Shown: positions 28,628 through 37,885 of the stretch, piece after piece
Position numbering within the stretch: position 1 is the stretch's first letter
Layout: each line of letters starts with the position of its first letter
Source: JAPHSX01 sp039714395
GTDB taxonomy: Bacteria; Pseudomonadota; Gammaproteobacteria; Thiohalomonadales; Thiohalomonadaceae
Length of the DNA: 64,000 nt
Direction of reading: 5' to 3'
Assembly (NCBI GenBank): GCA_039714395.1
Contig: JBDLJH010000015.1
Coordinates: 15,500 to 79,499, forward strand
Position numbers and translations under genes: made by a program
The notes under the pieces: model-generated
Database searches by the model: none
Told to the model about the DNA's origin: nothing
What the model saw: only the letters and a program-made list of their open reading frames with translations

Positions 28628-29199
28628 TTTTTACCTCCAGTAGAAGCCGCAGGATCTATAGGAGCTGACTGATTCACATTTAACTTAAATGTCCTGCTCT
28701 TTCTTGAACCCGCACTTGTTGTATTAATAACATCTAAAGAGGGCTTACTAAACCACGGAGAATCTTCGAGAGCCCTCATAAATGCCGAAACTCGCGCATT
28801 CGACTGAGCACTACCGTTTATTGTTATCTTATTTCCCTTCTGTGTCAGATCTTCTACAACCATTCCTTCAGGGATAATCTTTGCCAATTCATCAAGCAAG
28901 TGAACAATTGCCGGCCTGTTACTCTGAAGTTCTTCAATGACACGCATTCTTGCAATTAATTGTTCTTTTTGCCTTTCAAGATTCTTTATCTCTTCTATCT
29001 TTTTCTCTACAAGCTTTATTTCATTTTTAAGAATATTATTTCTTGAGAGCTGATTGTCTATAAGGCTTGCCATATAAACGTGTACGGTAAGAACGGCTAT
29101 AGCCATAACACCCGCAAAAGCGCCGACAACAACAAAAAAATCCTGTTTCTTCTGCTTTCGTTGTGCCTCACGCCAGGGAAGTAGATTGATATGTGACAT
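28624..29199 (-). CDS. pilN: Type IV pilus inner-membrane protein PilN
   Basis: The 191-aa protein begins with the PilN signature MSHINLLPWRE, which binds PilM in the cytoplasm. One membrane span (about residues 22-45), a coiled-coil and a periplasmic alpha/beta domain follow. Its ATG overlaps the TAA of pilM (TAATG), and it overlaps pilO by 4 bp, so translation of the complex is coupled. Confidence 0.96.
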   Translation of the reverse strand: MSHINLLPWREAQRKQKKQDFFVVVGAFAGVMAIAVLTVHVYMASLIDNQLSRNNILKNEIKLVEKKIEEIKNLERQKEQLIARMRVIEELQSNRPAIVHLLDELAKIIPEGMVVEDLTQKGNKITINGSAQSNARVSAFMRALEDSPWFSKPSLDVINTTSAGSRKSRTFKLNVNQSAPIDPAASTGGKK

Positions 29200-30272
29200 T
29201 AGTCAAAACTCCTCAGGGCCAACCCACAAGCAATCATCAGAGCAGGGGCATCATTACTCAATACCTGTGCCTTGATTTTTGGGGATATGATCATGTTGGA
29301 GAATGGGTTTGCAACACTGGTCGGCACACCAAGACTCTGCTCGATCATTTCATCAACACCTGGGATGGAAGAACTCCCTCCTGCAAGGACGATATAATCC
29401 ACAGTGTTATATTGACTAGAAGAAAAGAAGAACTGCAAAGAACGACTAACCTGCTGAGCCATCGCTTCCTTAAAAGGCTCCAGCACTTCTGGACCGTAAT
29501 TATCCGGTAAGCCACCCTGACGTTTAGCCATACCAGCCTCTTCGTAAGAGAGACCGTATCGACGCTGAATCTCTTCAGTTAACTGCTTTCCACCGAAGAC
29601 CTGCTCACGGGTATAGATAGTTTTTAAATCATGCAGTACATTAAGTGTTGTCATGGTAGCGCCGACATCAATAACGGCTATGGTCTTGTCCAATCCGTGA
29701 TCAGGCATCTGTTCTTTGAGCATGGTAAAGGCATTTTCCATCGCATAGGCCTCTACATCGACAACCTGTGCCTTTAGACCAGCAATCTCGATAGCGTCTA
29801 CCCGCACCTCAACATTCTCGCTACGTGACGCGGCCAATAATACATCATACTGCTCTGGATCATCCGCAGAAGGGCCTAGCACCTCAAAATCGAGGTTAAC
29901 TTCTTCAAGTGGGTAAGGAATATACTGGTCGGCCTCCAGCAGAATCTGACTCTCCATCTCATCATCAGAGAGGGTGCTAGGCATTGAGATGACCTTGGTA
30001 ATAACCGCAGAGCCCGCCACTGCAGCAGCGGCATGACGCACTTTAGTACCCGAACGCTTCACCGCCCGCTTGATTGCTTCACCAACCGCATCGACATCTG
30101 AGATGTTCTTTTCGATAACGGAGTTGGGGGGCAGCGGCTCTACGGCGTAGCTTTCCACACGATAACGGTCACCGGCCTTGCTTAGCTCCAACAGCTTTAT
30201 CGCTGTGGTACTAACATCAAGACCGAGTATGCTGGGCTTTTTCCTTCCCAAGAGCTTTGATAACGAAGCCAT
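29199..30272 (-). CDS. pilM: Type IV pilus assembly ATPase-like protein PilM
   Basis: The 357-aa actin-like (FtsA-type) cytoplasmic protein binds the PilN N-terminus and ATP. It shows the N-terminal LGLDVSTTAIKLLEL, the phosphate-binding AVIDVGATMTTLNVL near residue 195, and IVLAGGSSSIPGVDE near 303. It is the first gene of pilMNOPQ and is divergent from mrcA. The 176-bp intergenic region must hold both promoters. On the minus strand it contains two TTGACA hexamers (near 30345 and 30332) that are candidate -35 boxes, but no good -10 was found. Confidence 0.97.
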   Translation of the reverse strand: MASLSKLLGRKKPSILGLDVSTTAIKLLELSKAGDRYRVESYAVEPLPPNSVIEKNISDVDAVGEAIKRAVKRSGTKVRHAAAAVAGSAVITKVISMPSTLSDDEMESQILLEADQYIPYPLEEVNLDFEVLGPSADDPEQYDVLLAASRSENVEVRVDAIEIAGLKAQVVDVEAYAMENAFTMLKEQMPDHGLDKTIAVIDVGATMTTLNVLHDLKTIYTREQVFGGKQLTEEIQRRYGLSYEEAGMAKRQGGLPDNYGPEVLEPFKEAMAQQVSRSLQFFFSSSQYNTVDYIVLAGGSSSIPGVDEMIEQSLGVPTSVANPFSNMIISPKIKAQVLSNDAPALMIACGLALRSFD

Positions 30273-30448
30273 TTTTTCCTTTATATATCCTAGGTTACGT
30301 TCATTACCTACTTAATAACATTAAATACCAGTGTCAACTTACCTGTCAACCTCTATTTGTAACTTATCTCAATTAGTCCGCTTCCTATAAAACCTTTATA
30401 CTCGCACCCCGTACCTAACCAGGCATAACAGAGATATCAGTTCAGTAG

Positions 30449-32998
30449 ATGAAAAAACCAACCAAGTTAATTAGATACGGCCTTATCGCCTCTTTAGCCT
30501 CCATACTCATAGGCGGCCTTGCCGTGCTTGCCACCTACCTGTACCTCAATCCCAAGCTCCCCGCGATAGACACCTTAAAGGACGTCCAGCTCCAGGTTCC
30601 GCTTCGTATCTACTCCACTGAGGGGGCTCTTCTCGCCGAATATGGCGAGATGAAGCGGGTACCACTGAGGTATGAGCAGTTTCCGCAGACCATGATTCAG
30701 GCAATAGTAGCCGCCGAGGACAATCGCTTCTTTGAACATCCCGGTGTCGACTATCAGGGCCTGCTGCGCGCCGCTATCCACCTCATTACTACAGGCAAAA
30801 AGGGGCAGGGTGGCAGTACCATCACCATGCAGGTAGCGCGGAACTTCTTCCTCAGCCGTGAAAGAACCTATACCCGAAAGATTAACGAAATCCTGCTCTC
30901 ACTAAAGATTGAGCACGAACTGACTAAAGAGGAGATCGTCAGCCTCTATCTCAATAAAATCTTCCTCGGTCACCGCTCATACGGTGTGGCGGCTGCCGCG
31001 CAGGTCTACTATGGCAAAGAGCTGGCAGAACTATCACTACCACAAATCGCAATGATTGCCGGTCTGCCTAAGGCCCCATCCGCCTACAATCCTGTAACCA
31101 ACCCAGAGCGCGCCCTATTGCGTCGTAACTATGTTCTGCGTCGAATGCAGGCACTCAATTTTATTAATGACGAGCAGTTTGAGCTGGCGAGCAGTCAACC
31201 GGTTAGTGCCGCTATTTTCGGCAGTCTCACTGAGCTATCGGCCCCGTATGTTGCTGATATGGTTCAGGGTGAGCTGCTCGAGCGCTACGGTAAGGAGGCC
31301 TACACACTGGGGCTTAAGGTCTACACCACGGTCAAAGCCCCATTACAGGCTGCAGCAAATCAGGCGTTGCACAACAACCTGATGGCCTATGAGCAGCGCC
31401 ATGGATTTCGTGGTGCTGAGAAACACATTGAACTGAGCGAGCAGGCCGCTGCCGAAGAGTGGGCGGCGGCACTCAAGGGCATAGGCAAGGTTGGTGGGCT
31501 GCAACCGGCACTGGTGATCGGCCTGGCTGAGCAGTCTGCCGTACTCTATGTAAAGGATGGTACCCTGCAACTACTCAACTGGGAGGGAATGCAGTGGGCA
31601 CGCCGCTATCTCAGTGACAACGCTATGGGTCCTAAGCCCAAGGCAGCTGCAGATATCTTCAAAATAGGAGACGTCGTTCGCCTGGACAAGGATGCAGAGG
31701 GTAACTGGCTACTGGCACAACAACCCAATGTCAGCGGAGCCCTGGTTTCACTAAATCCACAAAACGGGGCGTTGCTGGCACTGGTTGGTGGTTTTGACTT
31801 CTTTCACAGCAAATTCAACCGTGTCACCCAGGCCAAACGTCAGCCTGGCTCCAACTTCAAACCCTTCATCTACTCATCAGCACTGGATAACGGGTTCACC
31901 GCTGCCAGCCTGATCAACGATGCTCCTGTGGTCTTTGAAGACAACGAACTGGAGGGTGAGTGGCGCCCGAAGAACTATAGTGGAAAGTTTTACGGCCCAA
32001 CCCGCCTGCGTGAGGCATTGGTCAAATCACGCAACCTGGTCTCCATCCGGCTACTACAGAGCGTCGGTATCCGCACCGCCATCAAGTACATCAGCAATTT
32101 TGGTTTTGACCCGGCACAGCTCTCCCGCGACCTTTCATTGGCCCTGGGCAGTGCCACTCTCACCCCCTATGACCTCGCACGCGGCTATGCCGTGTTCGCC
32201 AATGGGGGCTATCTCATTGAACCCCATTTCATAGAGCGTATTGAAGATAGGCAGGGGAACATCCTGTTCCAGGCAGACCCTCTGTTTGCCTGTAAAGCAG
32301 AAGAGTGTCCGGAAAAGCCAGTACCTGTAACTGTGGTAGAGGAAGAGGAAGGGGGTGAAGTCACTCCAGACGAGATGAATGCGTCTACAGATGCAATAGC
32401 AACAACCACAGGCAATGAGGCAGGGGAGGTTAACAACGAAATCCAAACAGAGATCGAAACTGAACAGCAACAACCAAGATCTGAGCCCATTCGTTTCCGT
32501 GCAGCACCGCAAGTTGTCGATCAGCGCAACCTCTACCTCATCACCACCATGATGCAGGACGTTATCCGCCGAGGCACCGGTATGTCTGCCCTGCAGCTAG
32601 GGCGTAATGACCTGGCAGGGAAGACCGGTACCACCAACGACCAACAGGACGCCTGGTTCTCCGGCTTTAACAAGGATGTGGTCACCACCGCCTGGGTTGG
32701 CTTTGATACCCCGCGCTCCATGGGTTACAAGGAGACGGGTGCACGTGCCGCCCTTCCGATGTGGGTCAATTACATGCGTGAAGCCCTTAAGGGGAGCATC
32801 GAACAGATCCCGCAGCAACCCGAGGAGATCGTCTCGGCACGTATTGATTCCGAGACCGGCCAGTTCACCGCTGCCGATAACCCCAATGCCATCTTTGAGC
32901 TGTTTCGCTCTGAAAATGTCCCGGTAAATAGCGGCTCCCCTCAGGACAAAGAGAGTAGCGGCATGGAAAATGACACCCTCACAGGAGAGCTGTTCTAA
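30449..32998 (+). CDS. mrcA: Penicillin-binding protein 1A
   Basis: The 849-aa bifunctional class A PBP polymerises and crosslinks peptidoglycan. An N-terminal membrane anchor (residues 9-32) is followed by the glycosyltransferase domain with the catalytic Glu in AAEDNRFFEHPGVD and GGSTITMQVARN. Then come an OB-type insert and the transpeptidase domain with GSNFKP (active Ser), KSRNLVS and KTGTTND. Residues of about 628-680 are a low-complexity acidic insertion (Glu/Thr rich) inside the transpeptidase region, absent from E. coli PBP1a. It is divergent from pilM, as in many gammaproteobacteria. Confidence 0.97.
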   Translation: MKKPTKLIRYGLIASLASILIGGLAVLATYLYLNPKLPAIDTLKDVQLQVPLRIYSTEGALLAEYGEMKRVPLRYEQFPQTMIQAIVAAEDNRFFEHPGVDYQGLLRAAIHLITTGKKGQGGSTITMQVARNFFLSRERTYTRKINEILLSLKIEHELTKEEIVSLYLNKIFLGHRSYGVAAAAQVYYGKELAELSLPQIAMIAGLPKAPSAYNPVTNPERALLRRNYVLRRMQALNFINDEQFELASSQPVSAAIFGSLTELSAPYVADMVQGELLERYGKEAYTLGLKVYTTVKAPLQAAANQALHNNLMAYEQRHGFRGAEKHIELSEQAAAEEWAAALKGIGKVGGLQPALVIGLAEQSAVLYVKDGTLQLLNWEGMQWARRYLSDNAMGPKPKAAADIFKIGDVVRLDKDAEGNWLLAQQPNVSGALVSLNPQNGALLALVGGFDFFHSKFNRVTQAKRQPGSNFKPFIYSSALDNGFTAASLINDAPVVFEDNELEGEWRPKNYSGKFYGPTRLREALVKSRNLVSIRLLQSVGIRTAIKYISNFGFDPAQLSRDLSLALGSATLTPYDLARGYAVFANGGYLIEPHFIERIEDRQGNILFQADPLFACKAEECPEKPVPVTVVEEEEGGEVTPDEMNASTDAIATTTGNEAGEVNNEIQTEIETEQQQPRSEPIRFRAAPQVVDQRNLYLITTMMQDVIRRGTGMSALQLGRNDLAGKTGTTNDQQDAWFSGFNKDVVTTAWVGFDTPRSMGYKETGARAALPMWVNYMREALKGSIEQIPQQPEEIVSARIDSETGQFTAADNPNAIFELFRSENVPVNSGSPQDKESSGMENDTLTGELF

Positions 32999-33004
32999 TC
33001 CCCC

Positions 33005-33631
33005 ATGGGGCACCCACCAAACCACCACCGTAATGCACAGCAGCGCATCCTGTTAGCCCAGGCCGCTGCCCGCCTGATGGCCGAAAGCGGACAGCGCGAT
33101 TTTAGCGCCGCTAAACGCAAAGCCGCTGAACAGCTAGGCATCCACCAGCGTCGCTACCTGCCCGATAATGATGAAATAGAGAGAGCACTGCGCGAGTATC
33201 TGCATCTATTTCAGCACCACAGTCAAAGCCAGCAGCTCCATCAACTACGTCAAACCGCACTTAAGGCAATGAGCTTACTTGCCCCCTTTTCTCCCCGCCT
33301 GGTTGGGCCGGTACTCCGTGGCTCCGCCGACCAGCACACCCCGATTAATTTGCACCTCTTCGCCGAAAGTAGTGAAAATCTGGTGATCTTTTTAATCGAG
33401 CACAAGATCCCCTTTAATCAAAGTGAGCAGCGTATTCGTTACGCAGGGGGGAGGGAGGAGCAACGGCCAGTTTTCAGTTTCTTCGCCGGGGAAAATGCAC
33501 TGAAGTTAACTATATTCCCGCTCAACGGACAGCGCCAGGCACCACTTAGCCCGGTTGATGGCCGACCCATGCAACGTGCCAGCCATAGCGAACTAGAACA
33601 ACTGCTTGAGGATGAACCCGTTGACCGCTAG
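33005..33631 (+). CDS. Conserved protein, possible nucleotidyltransferase-like fold
   Basis: A 208-aa protein of a family I recognise as conserved in gammaproteobacteria but without known function. The N-terminal half is helical and basic (AARLMAESG, AKRKAAEQLG). The middle has RLVGPVLRGSADQHTPINLHLF, which resembles the strand-turn-strand of minimal nucleotidyltransferases but lacks the second Asp pair, so activity is doubtful. The start is 6 bp after the mrcA stop, and its end overlaps the malic enzyme stop tail to tail. Confidence 0.7.
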   Translation: MGHPPNHHRNAQQRILLAQAAARLMAESGQRDFSAAKRKAAEQLGIHQRRYLPDNDEIERALREYLHLFQHHSQSQQLHQLRQTALKAMSLLAPFSPRLVGPVLRGSADQHTPINLHLFAESSENLVIFLIEHKIPFNQSEQRIRYAGGREEQRPVFSFFAGENALKLTIFPLNGQRQAPLSPVDGRPMQRASHSELEQLLEDEPVDR

Positions 33632-34884
33632 AGGTACTTCTCGGGTAGCGCCAGGTTTGCAACGCCGCTCTTCACCGCCGCCCGTGCCACAGCCGCTGAG
33701 ACCCGAGGCAGCAACCTCGGATCAAAGGGCTTAGGCAAAATATAATCGGAACCGAACCCCATACTGTCCATTCCGTAGGCCTGTAGCACTGTGCCAGGTA
33801 CCGACTCACGCGCCAGTTGTGCCAGTTCATGCACTGCGGCGGCCTTCATCTCATCATTGATGCAGCAGGCACGCACATCCAGCGCACCACGAAAGATAAA
33901 GGGAAAACCCAGCACATTGTTGACCTGATTCGGATAATCACTGCGTCCGGTTGCCATGATCAGGTCATCACGCACACTATGTGCGAGCTGCGGCACGATC
34001 TCCGGAAGCGGATTAGACAGGGCGAAGATGATCGGCTGCGGGGCCATCGTCGCCACCATCTCCACACTGACCGTATCGGGGCCAGCCACCCCTACCAATA
34101 CATCTGCCCCATCCATGGCATCGCTCAGGGTTCGCATCTCGCTCTCTACCGCAAAGCGCTGTTTATACTCGTTAAGCCCCTGTCGACCGCTGTGGATCAC
34201 TCCCTGGCGGTCCACCATGATTATCTGCTGGCGTTGTACCCCTAATGACAGCAACAACTCCATTGAGGCCATCGCAGCGGAGCCGGCACCCAGACAGACG
34301 ATGCGCACCTGATCAAGACACTTTTGCTGGATTTCCAGAGCATTAAGAAGGCCGGCCGCAATAATCACCGCGGTACCGTGCTGATCATCATGAAAGACAG
34401 GAATATCAAGCCGCTGTTGCAGACGTCGTTCGATCTCAAAACAGGCGGGAGCGGCAATATCCTCCAGGTTGATACCGCCAAAGGTGGGAGCAATATTCGC
34501 CACCGTCTCGATAAAGGCATCGGCGGAGTCCGCCTGCACCTCAATATCAAACACATCAATATCGGCAAAACGCTTAAACAGTACCGCCTTGCCCTCCATT
34601 ACCGGCTTGCTCGCCAGCGGGCCAACGCCACCCAGCCCTAACACTGCACTACCATCACTAATCACAGCCACCAGATTGCCCTTGGAGGTATAACGATACG
34701 CCGCCTCAGCATCTGCGGCGATCGCTTGCACCGGTGCCGCAACACCCGGTGTATAAGCCAGGGAGAGCTCTTTTTGATTATCACAGGGTTTCGTAACCGT
34801 TATTGCCAATTTACCGGGGGATGGCTCCGCATGATACTCAAGGGCCTGTTTATCTAATGATTGGGTATCAGAGAAAGCCTTCAT
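33628..34884 (-). CDS. NAD(P)-dependent malic enzyme, single-domain type
   Basis: The 418-aa enzyme decarboxylates malate to pyruvate. Motifs: AYTPGVAAPV (near residue 43), SDGSAVLGLGG (near 77), the catalytic Lys in SKPVMEGKAVLFK, metal-binding LEDI and FHDDQHGTA, and nucleotide-binding CLGAGSAAMA (near 197). It lacks the C-terminal phosphotransacetylase-like domain of MaeB, so it is a short malic enzyme. NAD versus NADP preference cannot be read from the sequence. Confidence 0.93.
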   Translation of the reverse strand: MKAFSDTQSLDKQALEYHAEPSPGKLAITVTKPCDNQKELSLAYTPGVAAPVQAIAADAEAAYRYTSKGNLVAVISDGSAVLGLGGVGPLASKPVMEGKAVLFKRFADIDVFDIEVQADSADAFIETVANIAPTFGGINLEDIAAPACFEIERRLQQRLDIPVFHDDQHGTAVIIAAGLLNALEIQQKCLDQVRIVCLGAGSAAMASMELLLSLGVQRQQIIMVDRQGVIHSGRQGLNEYKQRFAVESEMRTLSDAMDGADVLVGVAGPDTVSVEMVATMAPQPIIFALSNPLPEIVPQLAHSVRDDLIMATGRSDYPNQVNNVLGFPFIFRGALDVRACCINDEMKAAAVHELAQLARESVPGTVLQAYGMDSMGFGSDYILPKPFDPRLLPRVSAAVARAAVKSGVANLALPEKYL

Positions 34885-35091
34885 CGCTGAGCACCTTGTG
34901 ATCGCATCTGAAGTGGCAGCGATAATCTAGAAAATAACAGGGGCATTTGCTTCAAGCTATCACTCCATTGGGACTCATCGTTGCCACTTTCATTGAGATA
35001 GTAGCCCGCTGTTCGTATCCAGACCAGTCACCATGTGGTCATACTCCTTCCGACCCTCCATGGCCTCCGGGGTATAAATACATCCATGTAT

Positions 35092-35127
35092 AAAAAAGGG
35101 GCGTCCCTTGTCGGGACGCCCCTTTTT
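35092..35127 (-). terminator. Rho-independent terminator after rpmE
   Basis: A perfect 10-bp stem GGGGCGTCCC / GGGACGCCCC (35098-35122) has A and T runs on both sides, so it can act in both directions. It lies just after the rpmE stop on the minus strand. Confidence 0.93.
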
Positions 35128-35147
35128 CTATCGCAACAGATGCGAAA

Positions 35148-35351
35148 TTACTTGCGCGCGTACTTCTGGCGGAACTTGTCTACACGACCAGCTGTATCGA
35201 GCATCTTCTGCTTGCCGGTAAAGAACGGGTGGCAGGCGGAGCAGACATCAAGAGTCAAATCACGACCCGCAGTGGATTTGGTCTGGAAGCTATTACCACA
35301 ACTACAGGTAGCGGTAATCTCGTTGTATTCGGGGTGAGTATCCGGTTTCAT
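35148..35351 (-). CDS. rpmE: 50S ribosomal protein bL31
   Basis: The 67-aa zinc-ribbon (C+) form of L31 has Cys16, Cys18, Cys37 and Cys40 as ligands (TCSCGNSF and CSACHPF). The C-terminal GRVDKFRQKY is typical. C+ forms can release zinc under starvation when a C- paralogue replaces them. It is monocistronic, with its own promoter and a strong terminator. Confidence 0.98.
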   Translation of the reverse strand: MKPDTHPEYNEITATCSCGNSFQTKSTAGRDLTLDVCSACHPFFTGKQKMLDTAGRVDKFRQKYARK

Positions 35352-35435
35352 GATTGAACCTCATCGTACATGGTTATTGCGCCGCTATGCTGACCCATAT
35401 GTCGCACACCGCACAGACCTTAAATTGAGCAGGGC

Positions 35436-35464
35436 ATAATACGGAAAAGCTGCGACCACAGCAA
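35436..35464 (-). promoter_or_regulatory. Predicted sigma70 promoter of rpmE
   Basis: On the minus strand TTGCTG (35464-35459), a 17-bp spacer and TATTAT (35441-35436) lie about 85 bp upstream of the rpmE start. The match is good at -10 and moderate at -35. Confidence 0.45.
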
Positions 35465-35467
35465 CAA

Positions 35468-35827
35468 CTATTGTTTAGGGACTATGGGAAAGGGAAAAAC
35501 ATCCGCTTTTCTGGATGCCTGTCTCTCAGGCAGGCTTCGTCGATTCAGCGTTTGCGCCAGCCCATCCTCACCGGCAAACGACTCCCACATCATATTGCTC
35601 ACGGAGATACATGCCGCCATCGGACTGGGGGAACGCCTGCGTACCTGGTCGATGCGCCACTGCAGGCCTCGCAGCCGTTGCTGGAGCCTCTCTGAGGCAG
35701 CATCAATCGCCGCCTCAATCATATCGTGGCGCATCAGCTCAAAACCATCGGGATCCTGACTGGCAAGCTTTCTCCATTGCTCAAAATCCATAGAATGTCG
35801 GGAAGAGGAGGGCATCGGCTTCTCCAT
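35468..35827 (-). CDS. DUF3135 family protein
   Basis: A protein of up to 119 aa of the gammaproteobacterial DUF3135 family: MDFEQWRKLASQDPDGFE, then RLRGLQWRIDQVRR and PMAACISVSNMMW. It has no signal peptide and no membrane segment; the function is unknown. The frame starts at 35827, but the ATG at residue 5 or residue 13 could also be used. It lies between rho and rpmE with no obvious partner. Confidence 0.78.
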   Translation of the reverse strand: MEKPMPSSSRHSMDFEQWRKLASQDPDGFELMRHDMIEAAIDAASERLQQRLRGLQWRIDQVRRRSPSPMAACISVSNMMWESFAGEDGLAQTLNRRSLPERQASRKADVFPFPIVPKQ

Positions 35828-35911
35828 ATTGGTACACCACGCTTAGAATTATAAACCACGATCTAAATGCCACCACAACCACCTTCACAAACAGGAAACT
35901 CTTACAGGCAA

Positions 35912-35935
35912 TAAAAAAGGGACGCTATGCGCCCC
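35912..35935 (-). terminator. Rho-independent terminator after rho
   Basis: On the minus strand GGGGCGC / GCGTCCC (7 bp, one G-T pair, ATA loop) is followed by TTTTTTA, 27 bp after the rho stop. Confidence 0.85.
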
Positions 35936-35961
35936 TTCGATTAGGCTGGTTGCCAACAGGA

Positions 35962-37218
35962 TCAGCGTTTCATCATGCCGAAGAACTCATCATTGGTCTT
36001 GGTCGATTTGATCTTGTCCTGCAGGAACTCCATCGCCGCCAGCTCATCCATCTCGTGTACCAGCTTGCGCAAGATCCACATCATCTTCAACTCCTCCGGC
36101 TTGGTCAGCAGCTCCTCACGACGGGTGCCAGATCGGTTGATATTGATGGAAGGGTAGACACGCTTCTCGGAAATGCGGCGATCCAGATGTATCTCAGAGT
36201 TACCGGTACCCTTGAACTCCTCATAAATCACGTCATCCATGCGTGAACCTGTCTCAACCAGTGCCGTGGCAAGGATAGTCAGCGAGCCACCCTCTTCAAT
36301 ATTACGCGCGGCACCAAAGAAGCGCTTGGGGCGGTGCAGTGCATTGGCATCCACACCACCGGTCAACACCTTACCAGAAGAGGGGATCACGGTATTGTAG
36401 GCACGAGCCAGACGGGTAATGGAATCGAGCAGAATCACCACATCTCGCTTGTGCTCCACCAGACGCTTGGCCTTCTCGATCACCATCTCGGCAACCTGCA
36501 CGTGGCGACTGGCCGGCTCGTCAAAGGTAGAAGAGACCACCTCACCGCGCACTGAACGGGCCATCTCCGTCACCTCTTCCGGCCGCTCATCGATGAGCAG
36601 CACAATCAGGTAACACTCGGGATGTTTGGCCGCTATAGACTGGGCGATGTTCTGCAACATCATGGTCTTACCGGTCTTGGGAGGGGCAACGATAAGGCCA
36701 CGCTGCCCCTTACCGATGGGAGCCACCAGGTCGATAACCCGGGCGGTCACATCCTCAGTACTGCCGTTACCCATCTCCAGCACGAAACGTTCATTGGCAT
36801 GCAGGGGTGTCAGGTTTGTGAAGACCACCTTATTTTTGGCATTCTCCGGCGGCTCGTAGTTGATCTCAGAGACCTTCAGCAGCGCAAAGTAACGCTCGCC
36901 CTCCTTGGGGGGGCGAATCTTTCCAGAAACGGTATCACCGGTACGCAGATTGAAACGGCGAATCTGACTGGGGGAGACGTAGATATCATCCGGACCGGCG
37001 AGATAGGAGCTGTCGGCCGAGCGTAGGAAACCGAAGCCGTCCTGCAGGATCTCCAGTACGCCATCGCCATAGATATCTTCACCGCTCTTAGCGTGTGACT
37101 TAAGGATGGCGAAGATCACCGTCTCCTTACGCGAGCGGGAAATATTTTCAATGCCCATGGATTCAGCAAGGGAAATGAGTTCAGATGCAGGTTTTCTTTT
37201 GAGTTCCGTCAGATTCAT
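35962..37218 (-). CDS. rho: Transcription termination factor Rho
   Basis: The 418-aa hexameric RNA-dependent ATPase has the N-terminal helix region (MNLTELKRKPASEL), a cold-shock-like RNA-binding fold (GFGFLRS), Walker A PPKTGKTMML near residue 180, the Q and R loops, and Walker B VVILLDSITR. It lies downstream of trxA with about 200 bp between them. That leader is a plausible site for Rho autoregulation, but no specific element was recognised. Confidence 0.98.
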   Translation of the reverse strand: MNLTELKRKPASELISLAESMGIENISRSRKETVIFAILKSHAKSGEDIYGDGVLEILQDGFGFLRSADSSYLAGPDDIYVSPSQIRRFNLRTGDTVSGKIRPPKEGERYFALLKVSEINYEPPENAKNKVVFTNLTPLHANERFVLEMGNGSTEDVTARVIDLVAPIGKGQRGLIVAPPKTGKTMMLQNIAQSIAAKHPECYLIVLLIDERPEEVTEMARSVRGEVVSSTFDEPASRHVQVAEMVIEKAKRLVEHKRDVVILLDSITRLARAYNTVIPSSGKVLTGGVDANALHRPKRFFGAARNIEEGGSLTILATALVETGSRMDDVIYEEFKGTGNSEIHLDRRISEKRVYPSININRSGTRREELLTKPEELKMMWILRKLVHEMDELAAMEFLQDKIKSTKTNDEFFGMMKR

Positions 37219-37421
37219 GAATTACGGCCGTTTGCAGGAGTGATTGATAGGAATGGTGTTCAATGTTGTTTTCCACGATCAACGCGAATTCGGTGATCGA
37301 GCGGAATTAGAACGAAGTGTTTTATTTATTGGGTGCTTAAAAGGATATTCAGGAAAGTCTAGCACCAAGCCCTTATCGCGTCCAGCCCACGAAATGGACT
37401 GGATGCCAATAATAGCGAGTA

Positions 37422-37748
37422 TTACAGGTTGCTATCGATAAATGCGGTCAGCTGCGACTTGGAAACCGCCCCCACCTTGGTGGCTTCTACCTCACCACCC
37501 TTGAACAGCATCAGGGTAGGAATACCACGAATACCAAACTTGGGCGGAGTATTGGGGTTTTCATCAATATTCAATTTGGCTACCTTCAGCTTGTCACCGT
37601 ACTCTTCTGCGATCTCATCAAGGATCGGGGCAATCATTTTACAAGGACCACACCAGTCGGCCCAGTAATCCACCAGTACCGTACCTTCCGTCTGTGTCAC
37701 CTCTTGCTCAAAGGTATCGTCAGTTACGTATACGATTTTATCGCTCAA
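37422..37748 (-). CDS. trxA: Thioredoxin 1
   Basis: 108 aa with the redox motif WCGPCK near residues 31-36, the cis-Pro in GIRGIPTLMLFK, and the usual end FIDSNL. The start is read as the TTG at 37748: a GGAGAGAG Shine-Dalgarno lies 4 nt before it and the protein then has the family length. The frame stays open 31 codons further upstream to an ATG at 37841, but that extension (MVDGLGSNG...) has no thioredoxin similarity. It is divergent from rhlB and upstream of rho, matching the rhlB-trxA-rho neighbourhood of enterobacteria. Confidence 0.96.
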   Translation of the reverse strand: MSDKIVYVTDDTFEQEVTQTEGTVLVDYWADWCGPCKMIAPILDEIAEEYGDKLKVAKLNIDENPNTPPKFGIRGIPTLMLFKGGEVEATKVGAVSKSQLTAFIDSNL

Positions 37749-37885
37749 TGTACTCTCTCCAATGGATTCGTCTAATTCAGTGCCGGAAACTGGCACAGCC
37801 AAAATAGCAATAACACCATTTGAGCCCAATCCGTCGACCATTTCAAGCCCAAATACCCTTCATTATTTGCTATTCTCCTTAGTCC

